From assembly GCF_017809215.1 (NCBI RefSeq), contig NZ_CP065424.1, positions 2,698,001-2,762,000 on the forward strand: DNA of 64,000 nt. Reading direction: 5' to 3'. A program made the translations under genes and the position numbers. The notes under the pieces were generated by a model, which was not told the origin of the DNA, made no database searches, and saw only the letters and a program-made list of their open reading frames with translations. Source of the stretch: Heyndrickxia oleronia. Lineage in GTDB: Bacteria > Bacillota > Bacilli > Bacillales > Bacillaceae_C. The number at the start of each line of letters is the position of its first letter. The stretch's first letter is position 1. Positions 8,387 to 17,396 of this stretch are shown piece after piece.

Positions 8387-8422
8387 ATTAGTTTTTTTAA
8401 GAGGGTAGCTAGAACCTCTACC
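8387..8422 (-). ncRNA. preQ1-I riboswitch aptamer
   Basis: On the minus strand the sequence GTAGAGGTTCTAGCTACCCT, followed by CTTAAAAAAACTAATG, fits the compact preQ1 class I aptamer: P1 AGAGG/CCTCT, the loop TTCTAGCTAC and the A-rich tail that makes the pseudoknot. It controls queC through the following terminator. Confidence 0.93.
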
Positions 8423-8571
8423 GCCTCCGCGGATTTTACTAAACTTGTATGAATTGATTAACTTAATTCTAGCATTTTTCATACTAAAGCAAAAGAGACT
8501 ATAACCCTTCCATTGGTAAACTATGTTAATATAAATTTATAGTAGAGTTGAGTACTTTAGGAGGGATTCCC

Positions 8572-9420
8572 TTGAAAATAATTGACACGATACCTTTTTT
8601 TATGAATAATTATCACCCTTCAATTCGTTTCTTAAGAAGCTACTACAATGAATATCCTGACATTTTCCAAGAATATTTAGCCTATCATTGTAAGGATACC
8701 GATGAACGACATTCTCAATCAATAAAAAAATACCCTCAGTTTTTTTCAAGAATTAACCAAGTTCACCAAAACATAAAACCTATTATCAAAGAAATCGATG
8801 AAAAGTATTCCAATATGTATCAACTTACTTTTCCAGTTGAAGTAAACTTAATAGTTGGGGGGTTTGGATCAAATGCATATACACACAGACAAATTATTCC
8901 TAACATATCCTTTGCATTAGAAAGATTATCCCCTTCACCAGATCATTTAAGAACAATTGTTGCACACGAATTTGGTCATGTTGCACATAATATCCTTTCA
9001 GACATGTCAGGAATGGAATGGTCAAAGTTAAATTGGAATAATCCACTTATATGGCTTCACCAAGAAGGAGCAGCTATTCATTTTTCCCGTAAAACCGCAA
9101 AAAACTTGGATCCTTCCATGTATTTCTCATTTAACGATGAGGGGAATAATTGGTTAACATATGCAAAAGCACATAAACATGAAATTAAAATGGCTTTTGC
9201 ACATGACTATGCTATCCATTCACCCGAACAAATATTTCGAGAATGGTTTTCTATTAATGGTGGGCGTACCTTTGGTTATAACAGACTGGGGTATTTTATT
9301 TCGGATATGTTTTTTCAACATCAAATCAATCAGTTAGGAGAGAAAAATGCAATAATAGCTTGGACTCACACTGACATTGAAGGTCAAACAGAAAAGTGGC
9401 TTTTAGAAAATGTTATGTAA
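8572..9420 (+). CDS. Putative zinc metallopeptidase (HEXXH)
   Basis: This 282-residue protein contains HEFGHVAH at residues 132-139, preceded by DHLRTIVA, and a downstream QEGAAIHFS whose Glu could be the third zinc ligand as in gluzincins. No signal peptide or membrane segment is seen, so it is probably cytoplasmic. The arrangement resembles the DUF2268-like predicted Zn proteases, but I cannot assign a substrate. The start is TTG 8572, 7 bases after AGGAGGG; the TTG at 8548 lies upstream of that site. The gene is alone between queC and the thiamin operon. Confidence 0.7.
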   Translation: MKIIDTIPFFMNNYHPSIRFLRSYYNEYPDIFQEYLAYHCKDTDERHSQSIKKYPQFFSRINQVHQNIKPIIKEIDEKYSNMYQLTFPVEVNLIVGGFGSNAYTHRQIIPNISFALERLSPSPDHLRTIVAHEFGHVAHNILSDMSGMEWSKLNWNNPLIWLHQEGAAIHFSRKTAKNLDPSMYFSFNDEGNNWLTYAKAHKHEIKMAFAHDYAIHSPEQIFREWFSINGGRTFGYNRLGYFISDMFFQHQINQLGEKNAIIAWTHTDIEGQTEKWLLENVM

Positions 9421-9435
9421 GCAATTCAGCTTTAA

Positions 9436-9470
9436 AAAATAGTAATGGGACAGCTTTATAAACTGTCCCA
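9436..9470. terminator. Hairpin between convergent genes
   Basis: TGGGACAG (9446-9453) and CTGTCCCA (9463-9470) form a perfect stem. On the minus strand it is followed by a T-rich stretch, so it likely ends the thiamin operon. On the plus strand it is weaker. Confidence 0.6.
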
Positions 9471-9522
9471 GAACTAGTAAAAAATGAGATTTTCCAATTA
9501 AATTGTTAAAAACCTTCAAAAC

Positions 9523-10230
9523 TTATACCATATTCTGCACCTGCAACGGCCATTCTTCTTGATTTAGAAGCATTTCCCAAAATAAAAATTCAAAACGAGA
9601 GGTCGTTTGAAAATGATTTTCTAAAATTGTTAATTCTCTTTCGGGTTTTTCAAAGGTTAATTCATCCATGAGTTGAATTAACCACTTTGCTAGGGCTCCA
9701 AATTCATCAGATGAATAAGCCTTAATCCAATTTTTATAAGGATTTGTTTCCAATTCATTATGGTAATTACTATATAATTTCTTTCCAATCTCCCAATAGT
9801 CCCATGCACAAGGAAGAAGGCATGAAACCAATTCTGCTAAAGTACCGTTATGGGCCACATTTAACATATAATTGGTATACGCTAAATTAATTGGAGTTGG
9901 TTCTGATTGTTCCAACTCTTCCTCACTTATCCCAAATGATTTAGCATATGAACGGTGAACATCCATTTCAAAATGAAGAGTTTCATGCAGTAAGACAGAA
10001 AATTGTTTCATAACCTCAATACTAGTAGCCTTTTGTGCTCCTATAGCAAAAAGCTTGGAATACTCAATTAAATAAACATAATCCTGTTTCAGATAGTAAG
10101 AAAATAATTCTCTTTCGAGTGTCCCTCGACCTATTCCCTGCACAAATGAATGGTGAAAGTTTTTGCTCCAAATAGGTTCAACATTTCTATAAAGTCTGTC
10201 TGTAAAACGTTCAGTTTGAATGCTTTCCAT
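9523..10230 (-). CDS. tenA: Thiaminase II / aminopyrimidine aminohydrolase
   Basis: TenA hydrolyses aminomethyl-HMP (a thiamin breakdown product) to HMP for salvage. The 235-residue helical protein shows YYLKQDYVYL (about 45-54), HETLHFEMD and the active-site Cys in SCLLPCAWDYWEIG. I start at the ATG 10230, which follows AGAGGGGGC; the in-frame ATG at 10248 begins before that site. It is the last gene of the thiW-thiD-thiM-thiE-tenA operon, controlled by tandem TPP riboswitches. Confidence 0.93.
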   Translation of the reverse strand: MESIQTERFTDRLYRNVEPIWSKNFHHSFVQGIGRGTLERELFSYYLKQDYVYLIEYSKLFAIGAQKATSIEVMKQFSVLLHETLHFEMDVHRSYAKSFGISEEELEQSEPTPINLAYTNYMLNVAHNGTLAELVSCLLPCAWDYWEIGKKLYSNYHNELETNPYKNWIKAYSSDEFGALAKWLIQLMDELTFEKPERELTILENHFQTTSRFEFLFWEMLLNQEEWPLQVQNMV

Positions 10231-10252
10231 TTTGCCCCCTCTTTTCATATGA

Positions 10253-10867
10253 TTATTTGAAACTATTCCGTAACATTCGAGCAGCTAATTTTGGATCATC
10301 CGCTTTCATAATCGCCGAAACTACGGAAATACCTGATACTCCTACATTTGATAACTGATGAACATTTTCTAATGATATCCCTCCAATCGCAACTGTAGGA
10401 ATATGAACAGCTTGAACAATCTTTCTTAAAGTAGCAAATGACATAGTGATCGCATCAGGTTTTGTAGTTGTCGGAAAAACAGTACCAACACCGATATAAT
10501 CAGCCCCTTCCTTTTGTGCAACCAATGCTTGTTCCTCGGTTTGAACAGAAACACCGACAAACATTGAGTTGGGTATAATTTTTTTCACTTCTACTAAGGG
10601 GAGATCTTTTTGTCCAATATGAATTCCTTCTGCATTGACTGCCAATGCGATGTCCACACGATCGTTAATGATTAATGGAACATTAAATTTTGCTAGAAGT
10701 TGTTTAAGTTTTATTGCCTTTTCAAAAAAGATTTTTCCTTCTGAGTGTTTTTCTCGAAGTTGCACAGCAGTGACTCCACCTAACACCGCTTTTTCAACAA
10801 TAGGAAGCAATTCCTCTTCGGGCGTTTGTTCATCTGTAACAAGATACAGTTGATAATCAATATTCAT
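10253..10867 (-). CDS. thiE: Thiamine-phosphate synthase
   Basis: ThiE couples HMP-PP with thiazole phosphate to make thiamin phosphate. The 204-residue TIM barrel has the expected pyrophosphate and phosphate-binding motifs: QLREK, NDRVDIA, HIGQKDLP, GVGTVFPTTTK and AIGGIS. Its start overlaps the end of thiM by 11 bases, which indicates translational coupling. Confidence 0.95.
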   Translation of the reverse strand: MNIDYQLYLVTDEQTPEEELLPIVEKAVLGGVTAVQLREKHSEGKIFFEKAIKLKQLLAKFNVPLIINDRVDIALAVNAEGIHIGQKDLPLVEVKKIIPNSMFVGVSVQTEEQALVAQKEGADYIGVGTVFPTTTKPDAITMSFATLRKIVQAVHIPTVAIGGISLENVHQLSNVGVSGISVVSAIMKADDPKLAARMLRNSFK

Positions 10868-11660
10868 GTATTCTCACCTCAAGATTAAATGTTTCAGCAT
10901 TCATCAGATCAATTTCGTCTATAAGTTTTGCTTTAAATGTTCCTAGACCTTCATTCAGTTTCAGATGTTGTTTTGCCCTTTGACCCGCTATTGACATGAC
11001 AGACATTCCAACCATCGTAGCATTTAAAGGGTCTTCACTTACTGCAGCAAAACTTGCAATGATGGAACCTGACATACAGCCAGTACCTGTTATTTTTGTT
11101 AATATTTCATCACCATTTTGCAGGATGAATGTTCGTTTTCCATCTGAAATGACATCTTCCTTGCCACTTATCCCAATTGAACACTTATATTTTACCGCTG
11201 CACGATTCGCTATTTCTATCGGAGAAACTGAAACTTCACCTGCATCTACTCCTTTCGTTTGACTACTTCCACCAATTAACGCATGAAGCTCACTTACATT
11301 CCCACGTATGATATCCATTTTGACCTGATCTAATAGAATCTGTGATTTACTTGTTCGAAAAGAAGTTGCACCTACACCAACAGGATCAAATATTACAGGT
11401 ATCCCTTTACGATTTGCAGCACCGCCAGCACGAATCATAGATTCAAAAACCTGTTCATGAATGGTTCCAAAGTTTATCACTAGTGCATCTGCTAACTGGA
11501 TCATCTCTTCCATCTCATTCGTTTCTGTTGCCATTACAGGTGATCCCCCAATTGCAAGTGTCACATTGGCACAATCATTGATGGTTACTGTATTCGTAAT
11601 ATGATGAATAAGTGGCTTCGACTCTTTTACTCTATTAAATAATTCTTTGATATTATTCAC
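10857..11660 (-). CDS. thiM: Hydroxyethylthiazole kinase
   Basis: ThiM phosphorylates the thiazole alcohol, a salvage reaction. The 267-residue ribokinase-like protein shows HHITNTVTINDCAN near the N-terminus, DPVGVGATSFR, and the catalytic GTGCMSGS loop. Translation begins at GTG 11660, overlapping the thiD stop by one base (TAGTG) behind GGGGGAG. Confidence 0.95.
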   Translation of the reverse strand: MNNIKELFNRVKESKPLIHHITNTVTINDCANVTLAIGGSPVMATETNEMEEMIQLADALVINFGTIHEQVFESMIRAGGAANRKGIPVIFDPVGVGATSFRTSKSQILLDQVKMDIIRGNVSELHALIGGSSQTKGVDAGEVSVSPIEIANRAAVKYKCSIGISGKEDVISDGKRTFILQNGDEILTKITGTGCMSGSIIASFAAVSEDPLNATMVGMSVMSIAGQRAKQHLKLNEGLGTFKAKLIDEIDLMNAETFNLEVRIHEY

Positions 11661-12487
11661 TATAACTCCCCCTTATTTTCCTCTCTTTCTACTAAACCAG
11701 CTTTCTCATAAATATCAAAAAAATGATGGGTAGGACCATGACCAGATCCAATATTAATGCTATATTGAATTGCTTTTGTAATATAGGATTTACCTGCTTT
11801 AACAGCCTCCTGCAAAGAGTATCCTTTTGCTATATACGCTGTAATTGCGGAGGATAAAGTACAGCCGGTCCCATGAACATTCTTCGTATGAATTCGTTTC
11901 CCTTTTAACCATGTGAATTGCATGCCATCGAAAAATAAATCATTGGGATCTCCTTCAAGATGTCCTCCTTTTAGGAGGACAGATTTTGCCCCAAGCTCTT
12001 TTAAATTTCTACATGCTTGATACATATCCTCAATATTTTCAATCTTAGTATTAGTTAAACATTCCGCTTCTGGAATATTAGGAGTTACAAGTGTTACCAC
12101 TGGAAGCAATTTTTCCTTTAAGGATTGTATGGCATCCGTCAATAAAAGATGATGTCCTCCCTTTGAAACCATTACAGGGTCTAGAATTATCTGTTTTGGT
12201 TTATACTTGTTGAGTTCTTCAGCCACATTTTTTACAATTTCCGCTGATCCAAGCATGCCAATTTTCACAGCATCCACCGGTAAATCCTCAAATATTGCTG
12301 CAATTTGATCACGAATGATCGAAATATCCAGCATCTGAACCGATCGTACCTCAACAGTATTTTGCGCTGTAACAGCTGTAATAACAGACATTCCATACAC
12401 ACCTAATGCAGAGAATGCTTTCAAATCGGCTTGTACTCCTGCTCCTCCACCTGAATCAGAGCCTGCGATTGTAAGAGCTGTTTTCAT
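11660..12487 (-). CDS. thiD: HMP kinase / HMP-phosphate kinase
   Basis: ThiD phosphorylates HMP twice to HMP-PP. The 275 residues include [18 protein letters not shown] at the N-terminus, [10 protein letters not shown] and the catalytic [12 protein letters not shown]. The start overlaps the end of thiW by 32 bases. Length and motifs are those of the bifunctional ThiD. Confidence 0.95.
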   Translation of the reverse strand: MKTALTIAGSDSGGGAGVQADLKAFSALGVYGMSVITAVTAQNTVEVRSVQMLDISIIRDQIAAIFEDLPVDAVKIGMLGSAEIVKNVAEELNKYKPKQIILDPVMVSKGGHHLLLTDAIQSLKEKLLPVVTLVTPNIPEAECLTNTKIENIEDMYQACRNLKELGAKSVLLKGGHLEGDPNDLFFDGMQFTWLKGKRIHTKNVHGTGCTLSSAITAYIAKGYSLQEAVKAGKSYITKAIQYSINIGSGHGPTHHFFDIYEKAGLVEREENKGEL

Positions 12488-12977
12488 AGATGATTCCCCC
12501 TATTATTTTGTTTTTGAATAATATTTTGATAAAAACAATGCCAATAATTGCACCGCCTAAGGAACTGATTATGAAAGACGGTACAAACCCGAATAAGGCA
12601 ACTTTATTCCCTAAAAGCAGAGTTGCAATCGGATAGGCAGCGAGCGCACCAAGAATCCCTGTTCCAGTTACCTCTCCAATAAATGCCCATATAAGCTTTT
12701 TGGTTTTAAAAAATAGAAAGCTTGCTAAAAAAGCACCAATCATACTCCCTGGGAAAGCAAAAATAGAACCAGTTCCATTCATATTTCGAAGTAATGAAAC
12801 GATGAATGACTGTGCTACGGAATAAACCGGGCCAAGCAATACAGCAGTCAAAACATTAGCCATATGTTGTACAGGAAAAATTTTCGCAAACCCTACTGGA
12901 ATAAACACGATATTACTTGTTAGTGTAGTAATCGCAATAATTATTGAAGTCAATGTTAGTTTTCTAGTTTTAGACAT
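12456..12977 (-). CDS. thiW: ECF-type S component ThiW (thiazole uptake)
   Basis: The 173-residue membrane protein has about five helices and the ThiW-like stretches [17 protein letters not shown] and [21 protein letters not shown]. ThiW is the predicted thiazole-specific substrate-capture subunit of ECF transporters and works with a shared energising module encoded elsewhere. I use ATG 12977, behind AAAGGGGGGTG, rather than the longer open frame. It is first in the thiamin operon; the neighbour thiM supports thiazole as substrate. Confidence 0.88.
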   Translation of the reverse strand: MSKTRKLTLTSIIIAITTLTSNIVFIPVGFAKIFPVQHMANVLTAVLLGPVYSVAQSFIVSLLRNMNGTGSIFAFPGSMIGAFLASFLFFKTKKLIWAFIGEVTGTGILGALAAYPIATLLLGNKVALFGFVPSFIISSLGGAIIGIVFIKILFKNKIIGGIIYENSSYNRRL

Positions 12978-13093
12978 TGAATCACCCCCCTTTCCCTTAA
13001 GAACTTTCGAAATTTGTTTAATTTCGATAAGAGCTGGCAAATCAAGAACGTTGTAATTTTGAAAACGAAGATAAATTCTTTTTTCTCCACAAC

Positions 13094-13127
13094 AGAAAAA
13101 CCACTTTCCTAAAAAGAAAGCGGTTAT
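13094..13127 (-). terminator. Terminator of the promoter-distal (second) TPP riboswitch
   Basis: AACCGCTTTC and GAAAGTGGTT pair on the minus strand, followed by TTTTTCTG. The ACCTATTTTTTAGGT dyad just upstream may take part in the alternative fold. Confidence 0.8.
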
Positions 13128-13159
13128 ATCCCATAAAAAGACAACCTAAAAAATAGGTT

Positions 13160-13252
13160 TGGACCGCTTCCCTACGCCGGCATCACCCGGATCAGGTTTA
13201 AAGGGTATCAATCTTCTTTGATCTCTCTCAGCCAAACTCGGCTCCCCTAGCA
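13160..13252 (-). ncRNA. TPP riboswitch (second in the transcript, nearest thiW)
   Basis: On the minus strand the THI-box core is clear: CTAGGGGAGCC, GGCTGAGAGAG, ACCCTTTAAACCTGATC and GGGTGATGCCGGCGTAGGGA. It is followed by its own terminator. Confidence 0.97.
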
Positions 13253-13278
13253 GAATCTATATTTTATTGTTATAAGGC

Positions 13279-13311
13279 ATAAAAAAACCGCCCTAGATAT
13301 AAGGACGGACT
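13279..13311 (-). terminator. Terminator of the first TPP riboswitch
   Basis: CCGTCCT and AGGGCGG pair (one G-T) with a 7-base loop, followed by seven T on the minus strand. It lies between the two aptamers. Confidence 0.82.
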
Positions 13312-13339
13312 GATTTTCACGGTTCATCGCACCGAAAAA

Positions 13340-13432
13340 TACAGCCACTTCCTTACGCCAGCATCAACTGGATCAAGTTCAAAGGGTCCAGAACCTCTGT
13401 CTCAGTCTTCTTAAAAGACTCCCCTAGTGATC
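13340..13432 (-). ncRNA. TPP riboswitch (first in the transcript)
   Basis: A second complete THI-box: ACTAGGGGAGTC, GACTGAGACAG, GACCCTTTGAACTTGATC and AGTTGATGCTGGCGTAAGGA. Each aptamer has a separate terminator, so the two form a tandem pair, as known for B. anthracis tenA. Confidence 0.95.
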
Positions 13433-13452
13433 AATTTCATTTAATTAAACCC

Positions 13453-13480
13453 ATCTTAGCATATTCTGGATAAAAATCAA
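13453..13480 (-). promoter_or_regulatory. SigA-type promoter of the thiamin operon
   Basis: Minus strand TTGATT (13475-13480) and TAAGAT (13453-13458) with a 16-base spacer, upstream of both TPP aptamers. Confidence 0.5.
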
Positions 13481-13940
13481 TCATTTTCATTAGAAAGTTA
13501 AAATAATAGACTATACATCCATGACTAATGTATCAATCTTTTTACGTATTTTCATTTTCTCTGTTTTACTCTTCATTCAAACCTTCTATCTCATTCATTG
13601 TCATGAATATTAGCTTTTTCAACAGTAATGAAATAATTTTTTCCTTCCATAATTTTTTAATTCTATTATAGAGTGCACAGCAGTCCTTCTGTATCCTCAA
13701 TCACTTTGTTTACATTTAGAACGAATGCCTTACCCCATTAGAGGTATGTGTAAATGAGTATAAAAAATGCCTCTTATTCTTTTTTTAGTTGTAACCAAAC
13801 TCCTTTCCACCCCTATTGATAATAAATTTAGCTTAAATTACATCTAAAAATATTTTTATATGATTTAAAAATAACTGAATAATGTTAATATTATTCTAAA
13901 ATGATGAAGTTCATATCTAGTTAATCAAAAATTTAGGGAA
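13481..13940. other. Intergenic stretch without a recognised gene
   Basis: No reading frame with a ribosome site is present. AGAGGTAT near 13740 can pair with ATGCCTCT near 13768, followed by TTATTCTTTTTTT, a possible terminator with no obvious gene feeding it. The last 100 bases should hold the promoter of the glycosylase gene. Confidence 0.3.
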
Positions 13941-13949
13941 GTGATTCGA

Positions 13950-14594
13950 TTGAACCAAATAATATTACAAAAATTAGGAACTGCCGATCCTATCTTACAA
14001 CAACTAATGAAACTTATTGGTCCGCTCAATATAAAAATAAGTGATGATCCCTATCAAGCATTATTACGATCAATAGTCGGACAGCAATTATCTGCAAAGG
14101 TTGCTTCCGTTTTAAATGAGCGGCTAAAAAAATTGACGAATTCCAATCTCTCACCGGAGACTATTTTAGCATTATCAGATGAGCAGTTAAGAGAGATAGG
14201 TATATCCTACCGAAAGATTTCGTATATACGAGATTTATCCGAAAAAATTACTAAAAAGGAGCTATTATTTGAACAATTTTCATACATGGGGAATGAAACG
14301 GTAATACAACAATTAACACAAGTCAAAGGAATTGGTCGTTGGACAGCGGAAATGTTTCTCATCTTCTCACTAGGTAGACTCGATGTATTATCCCTACTAG
14401 ATATTGGTCTCCAACGTGGTGTCAAATGGCTTTATTCAGTTTCAAAAGAATCAGATGGTAAAAAACTTTTAGAAGAAAAAGGAAAAGCATGGACACCTTA
14501 TCAATCGATTGCCTCGCTATACTTATGGGAGGTGGTTAACCAAGAATATGTCGTTTCCTATCCTTCATTTGAGGAATACTTGAGATCTAATTAA
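13950..14594 (+). CDS. DNA-3-methyladenine glycosylase II (AlkA type)
   Basis: The HhH-GPD protein (214 residues) excises alkylated bases. It shows LLRSIVGQQLS, the helix-hairpin-helix VKGIGRWTAEMF at about 128-139 and the catalytic Asp in LSLLDIGLQRG. The usual N-terminal AlkA domain is absent, giving the short form common in Bacillus. AGGGAAGTGAT looks like the ribosome site, so I prefer TTG 13950; a GTG at 13941 overlaps that site. It is monocistronic and convergent with the DUF1646 gene. Confidence 0.88.
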   Translation: MNQIILQKLGTADPILQQLMKLIGPLNIKISDDPYQALLRSIVGQQLSAKVASVLNERLKKLTNSNLSPETILALSDEQLREIGISYRKISYIRDLSEKITKKELLFEQFSYMGNETVIQQLTQVKGIGRWTAEMFLIFSLGRLDVLSLLDIGLQRGVKWLYSVSKESDGKKLLEEKGKAWTPYQSIASLYLWEVVNQEYVVSYPSFEEYLRSN

Positions 14595-14647
14595 ATCTAC
14601 GATTTATTTATAATTATTTTCAATGGATCTCACTTTTTACTGATTAT

Positions 14648-14704
14648 AAAAAAGGGTTGTCTGATGAAAAGATATTGCTACCAGACAACCCTATTTCTAT
14701 TTTC
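14648..14704. terminator. Bidirectional terminator
   Basis: GGGTTGTCTG (14654-14663) and CAGACAACCC (14682-14691) form the stem, with T-rich tails on both strands, between the convergent glycosylase and DUF1646 genes. Confidence 0.85.
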
Positions 14705-14715
14705 AGTTTAACATT

Positions 14716-15813
14716 TTAGAACAAAATATCAGTTATCAAAATAATAACAAAGTAAAGAACCATTGCTGCTAAACCAATAGGAAAAGCAAATCGTGCATAT
14801 TCTCCACTTGTAATTTTCAGTTTACCAGCAGCTATAATATTGGGTATATTTCCAGGAATAAGCATTCCCCCACTAATGAGGAGACCCATTAAGATATCTT
14901 TGATCGTAGTATCATTCATAGCAGGACTTATTTCCGCTGCAGCCAATGTCGCATTATCTAAAACAGCAGAGAGCATATTAATCCAATACATAATTAAAGG
15001 ACTTAAATCAAGTAAGTACGCTTCAATAAATGGTTCAAAACCAGCACCAAGAAATGTTAAAGCCATTACAAATAAATAAATCTTTAAACTGCGAATAATA
15101 ATCTCCGCATAGGACTCAGTCTGTGTGCCTGTATCTGCTTTTACACTACCCGTTTCATTCTCTTTAGATCCTGCTAATTCACTTGCGGCAGCTATTTCAG
15201 ATTTCCAGGCAGGTTCATTTAATCTACCACCCGGTTTCACTGCAAAAGCGGCGATAATTCCAAAAACAATCACTGCTGGAATAACAGAAGTTCCAACTAA
15301 TTTAAGGAGATAAAAGAAATCTTCATCCAATTTACTTACAACAATTGTAGAAAGTGGTTCACCAATTGGAGTTAACACTGCCCCCAGACCGATTGCAAAA
15401 CATGCTAACACAACGAGACGAATCTCGGATTTTCGGTCCAGTCGTAATACACTAATGACAGCAACTAGGATGATAGCAGCTACAATGGCTGTAATAATAC
15501 TTGATACAATTCCAAGAACGATGACAAAAAGGGCAATAAATAAGCGATATGGCATTACTGAGCTAATCCACAGGATTCCTTTCTCAATCGGTCGTTGGAA
15601 CCAGCGAAAAACTAATCCGGCTATGAGTACTGCAAGAGTAATATTAATCGGATGGATGATTGCTTCCTTAACAAGTGACCATGAGTAAACTTGGCTTACA
15701 ATAACAGCTAATATTCCCATTATAAATAAAAATATTTCTAAATTTCGTTCAACAAATTTAGTAAAGGGTAATATTAAAACAAGTAACAATATAATGGATA
15801 ATCCAATAATCAT
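14716..15813 (-). CDS. DUF1646-family cation transporter
   Basis: The 365-residue product has about ten membrane segments and belongs to DUF1646, part of the ion transporter superfamily. Conserved-looking stretches are LTPIGEPLSTIVV (about 140-152) and LISGGMLIPGNIPNIIAAGKL near the C-terminus, resembling the paired hairpins of arsenite/Na+ antiporter folds. DUF1646 genes are associated with Na+-sensing riboswitches in other bacteria, so Na+ export is a reasonable guess. I start at ATG 15813 behind AAGGAGGAGATG rather than at 15879. A terminator lies in its leader. Confidence 0.8.
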   Translation of the reverse strand: MIIGLSIILLLVLILPFTKFVERNLEIFLFIMGILAVIVSQVYSWSLVKEAIIHPINITLAVLIAGLVFRWFQRPIEKGILWISSVMPYRLFIALFVIVLGIVSSIITAIVAAIILVAVISVLRLDRKSEIRLVVLACFAIGLGAVLTPIGEPLSTIVVSKLDEDFFYLLKLVGTSVIPAVIVFGIIAAFAVKPGGRLNEPAWKSEIAAASELAGSKENETGSVKADTGTQTESYAEIIIRSLKIYLFVMALTFLGAGFEPFIEAYLLDLSPLIMYWINMLSAVLDNATLAAAEISPAMNDTTIKDILMGLLISGGMLIPGNIPNIIAAGKLKITSGEYARFAFPIGLAAMVLYFVIILITDILF

Positions 15814-15914
15814 TGATACATCTCCTCCTTGTATTTTATAATTGATAATTTTGATGATTCTGTAATTTAAAAAAGGCATTAGGTACCTAGTTATTTAATC
15901 ATCTTCAATGAAAA

Positions 15915-15967
15915 CTCAAAAAAGCCTGTCACAAAAGGGACATACTTATCCCTTGGTGACAGGCTCC
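15915..15967 (-). terminator. Leader terminator (attenuator) of the DUF1646 gene
   Basis: On the minus strand GAGCCTGTCAC, AAGGGA, an 8-base loop, TCCCTT and GTGACAGGCT form a long hairpin followed by TTTTTTGAG. It lies about 110 bases before the DUF1646 start. The neighbour on the other side (qoxA) runs away in the opposite direction, so no upstream gene needs this terminator. It therefore looks like an attenuator within the DUF1646 leader. Confidence 0.7.
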
Positions 15968-16065
15968 TCCAAAAAAATTTATCTATTAAATTATCAATTA
16001 TAAATCAAAAATTTGTAATCTATAATTTAGTATATCATAAATACATGCTTTTTGACTAGATAACT
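15968..16065 (-). promoter_or_regulatory. Promoter and leader of the DUF1646 gene
   Basis: On the minus strand TATACT near 16030 is a good -10, with a weak TAGTCA about 18 bases ahead. The following 65 bases before the terminator hairpin are very AT-rich with little obvious structure, so no aptamer can be drawn by eye. Confidence 0.35.
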
Positions 16066-16290
16066 TCTAAAAAAATTTTTCAACAAATAGCAAATAGTAA
16101 TAATGAACAAAGGCTTATGTAATAAAACCAATCTATATATACTTAAATTTAAATATGAATTTTCTAAAAATAGCCATCCTTTTATTTTACCTTATATTAA
16201 AGAATAAAGCTAATAAACAAATGAAACTATCCTTCCTTTTCTGTGTTTATCTTGAATAATTGGTGACAATTCTCTCTCTTTATTCATGAA

Positions 16291-16303
16291 CTTTATGTGA
16301 AGT
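16291..16303. promoter_or_regulatory. Dyad upstream of qoxA
   Basis: TGTGA and TCACA arms separated by two bases lie about 95 bases before the qoxA start. The spacer is too short for a CRP/FNR-type site, so the binding protein, if any, is unknown. Confidence 0.3.
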
Positions 16304-16396
16304 CACAATCATTCTACAGATAAATTTAATAAAACATATTAAGATGATTTCAAATTAGCTTTCAGAATTTTATCTTTAATTGAAAGGAGTTTTTTT

Positions 16397-17299
16397 ATGA
16401 AAATGAAATGGTTAATCTATTTAGCGATGTTTGCTATATTGACTGTACTTTCAGGCTGTGAACCTTTAATGGTACTAGATCCTAAAGGACCTCAAGCTAA
16501 AACACAAGCTAATGACATTATGATTTCTATATTCATTATGTCATTTATTGTCATTGTAGTTTTTGGTCTTCTGCTTTTTATGCTAATTAAATTCCGAGCT
16601 TCTAAGCAAAGCAAGGATTATGAGCCACCACATATTGAGGGAAACCCGATTGTAGAAGCAATCTGTGTTGGAGTACCAGTCATCATTGTTATTGTTCTTT
16701 CAATCATGTCGGTTAAATCCAATTATAAAGTAGAGGCGACTCCAAAAGGCTATGGAGATCAAGAGCCATTAATCATATACGCGGCAACCTCCAATTGGAA
16801 ATGGCATTTTAGTTACCCAGAGGAGGATATCGAAACGGTAAACTACCTTTATATTCCAACGAATCGTCCGATTGAATTTCGATTATATTCATATGGGCCA
16901 ATTACTAGCTTTTGGATTCCTCAACTTGGTGGTCAGAAATATGCAATGTCCGATATGGTCAATACTTTACATTTAGCTGCCGATGTTCCTGGTGAGTACA
17001 TGGGACGTAATGCCAACTTCAGTGGGAAAGGCTTTGCTGAAAACACATTCAATGTCAAAGCCATGTCGAAAGAAAAATATGATGAGTGGGTAGAAGAAGT
17101 GAAGAAAACAGCCAAACCTCTAACTGAAGAAAAATTTGATGAGCTGTTAGAACCAGGTCATGTGGGTCAATCCACGTTCACCGGTACTCATTTAGATTAT
17201 GCACCTGCTCCAGAAGGGGAAAATGCTGGTCATCATCATGGCTCTAACACGAAAAATCATTCTGATGAGACTGAGGAAGAAAATCATGATAACCATTAA
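16397..17299 (+). CDS. qoxA: Quinol oxidase aa3-600 subunit II
   Basis: QoxA is the quinol-facing subunit of the aa3-600 menaquinol oxidase. The 300-residue precursor has a lipoprotein signal (VLSGC, Cys21), two membrane helices (about 43-65 and 87-106) and a cupredoxin-like outer domain (WKWHFSYPE ... GPITSFWIPQLGGQKYAM) that lacks the CuA ligands, which marks it as a quinol and not a cytochrome c oxidase. The last 30 residues are an acidic His-rich tail (GHHHGSNTKNH). GAAAGGAG precedes the ATG. First gene of qoxABCD. Confidence 0.95.
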   Translation: MKMKWLIYLAMFAILTVLSGCEPLMVLDPKGPQAKTQANDIMISIFIMSFIVIVVFGLLLFMLIKFRASKQSKDYEPPHIEGNPIVEAICVGVPVIIVIVLSIMSVKSNYKVEATPKGYGDQEPLIIYAATSNWKWHFSYPEEDIETVNYLYIPTNRPIEFRLYSYGPITSFWIPQLGGQKYAMSDMVNTLHLAADVPGEYMGRNANFSGKGFAENTFNVKAMSKEKYDEWVEEVKKTAKPLTEEKFDELLEPGHVGQSTFTGTHLDYAPAPEGENAGHHHGSNTKNHSDETEEENHDNH

Positions 17300-17396
17300 A
17301 CAAATAATTCATGATTTACGCCCCCCTTACCTATAAAGCTGTTTAAACTTAAATTTCTTTACTTCTAGAATTTGATCTTGAAAGGAGTTAAAAAGG

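Noticed and set aside
16291..16303. TGTGA-N2-TCACA before qoxA as a CRP/FNR site
   Set aside because: The arms match, but the spacer is 2 bases, not 6, so it is kept only as an unassigned dyad.
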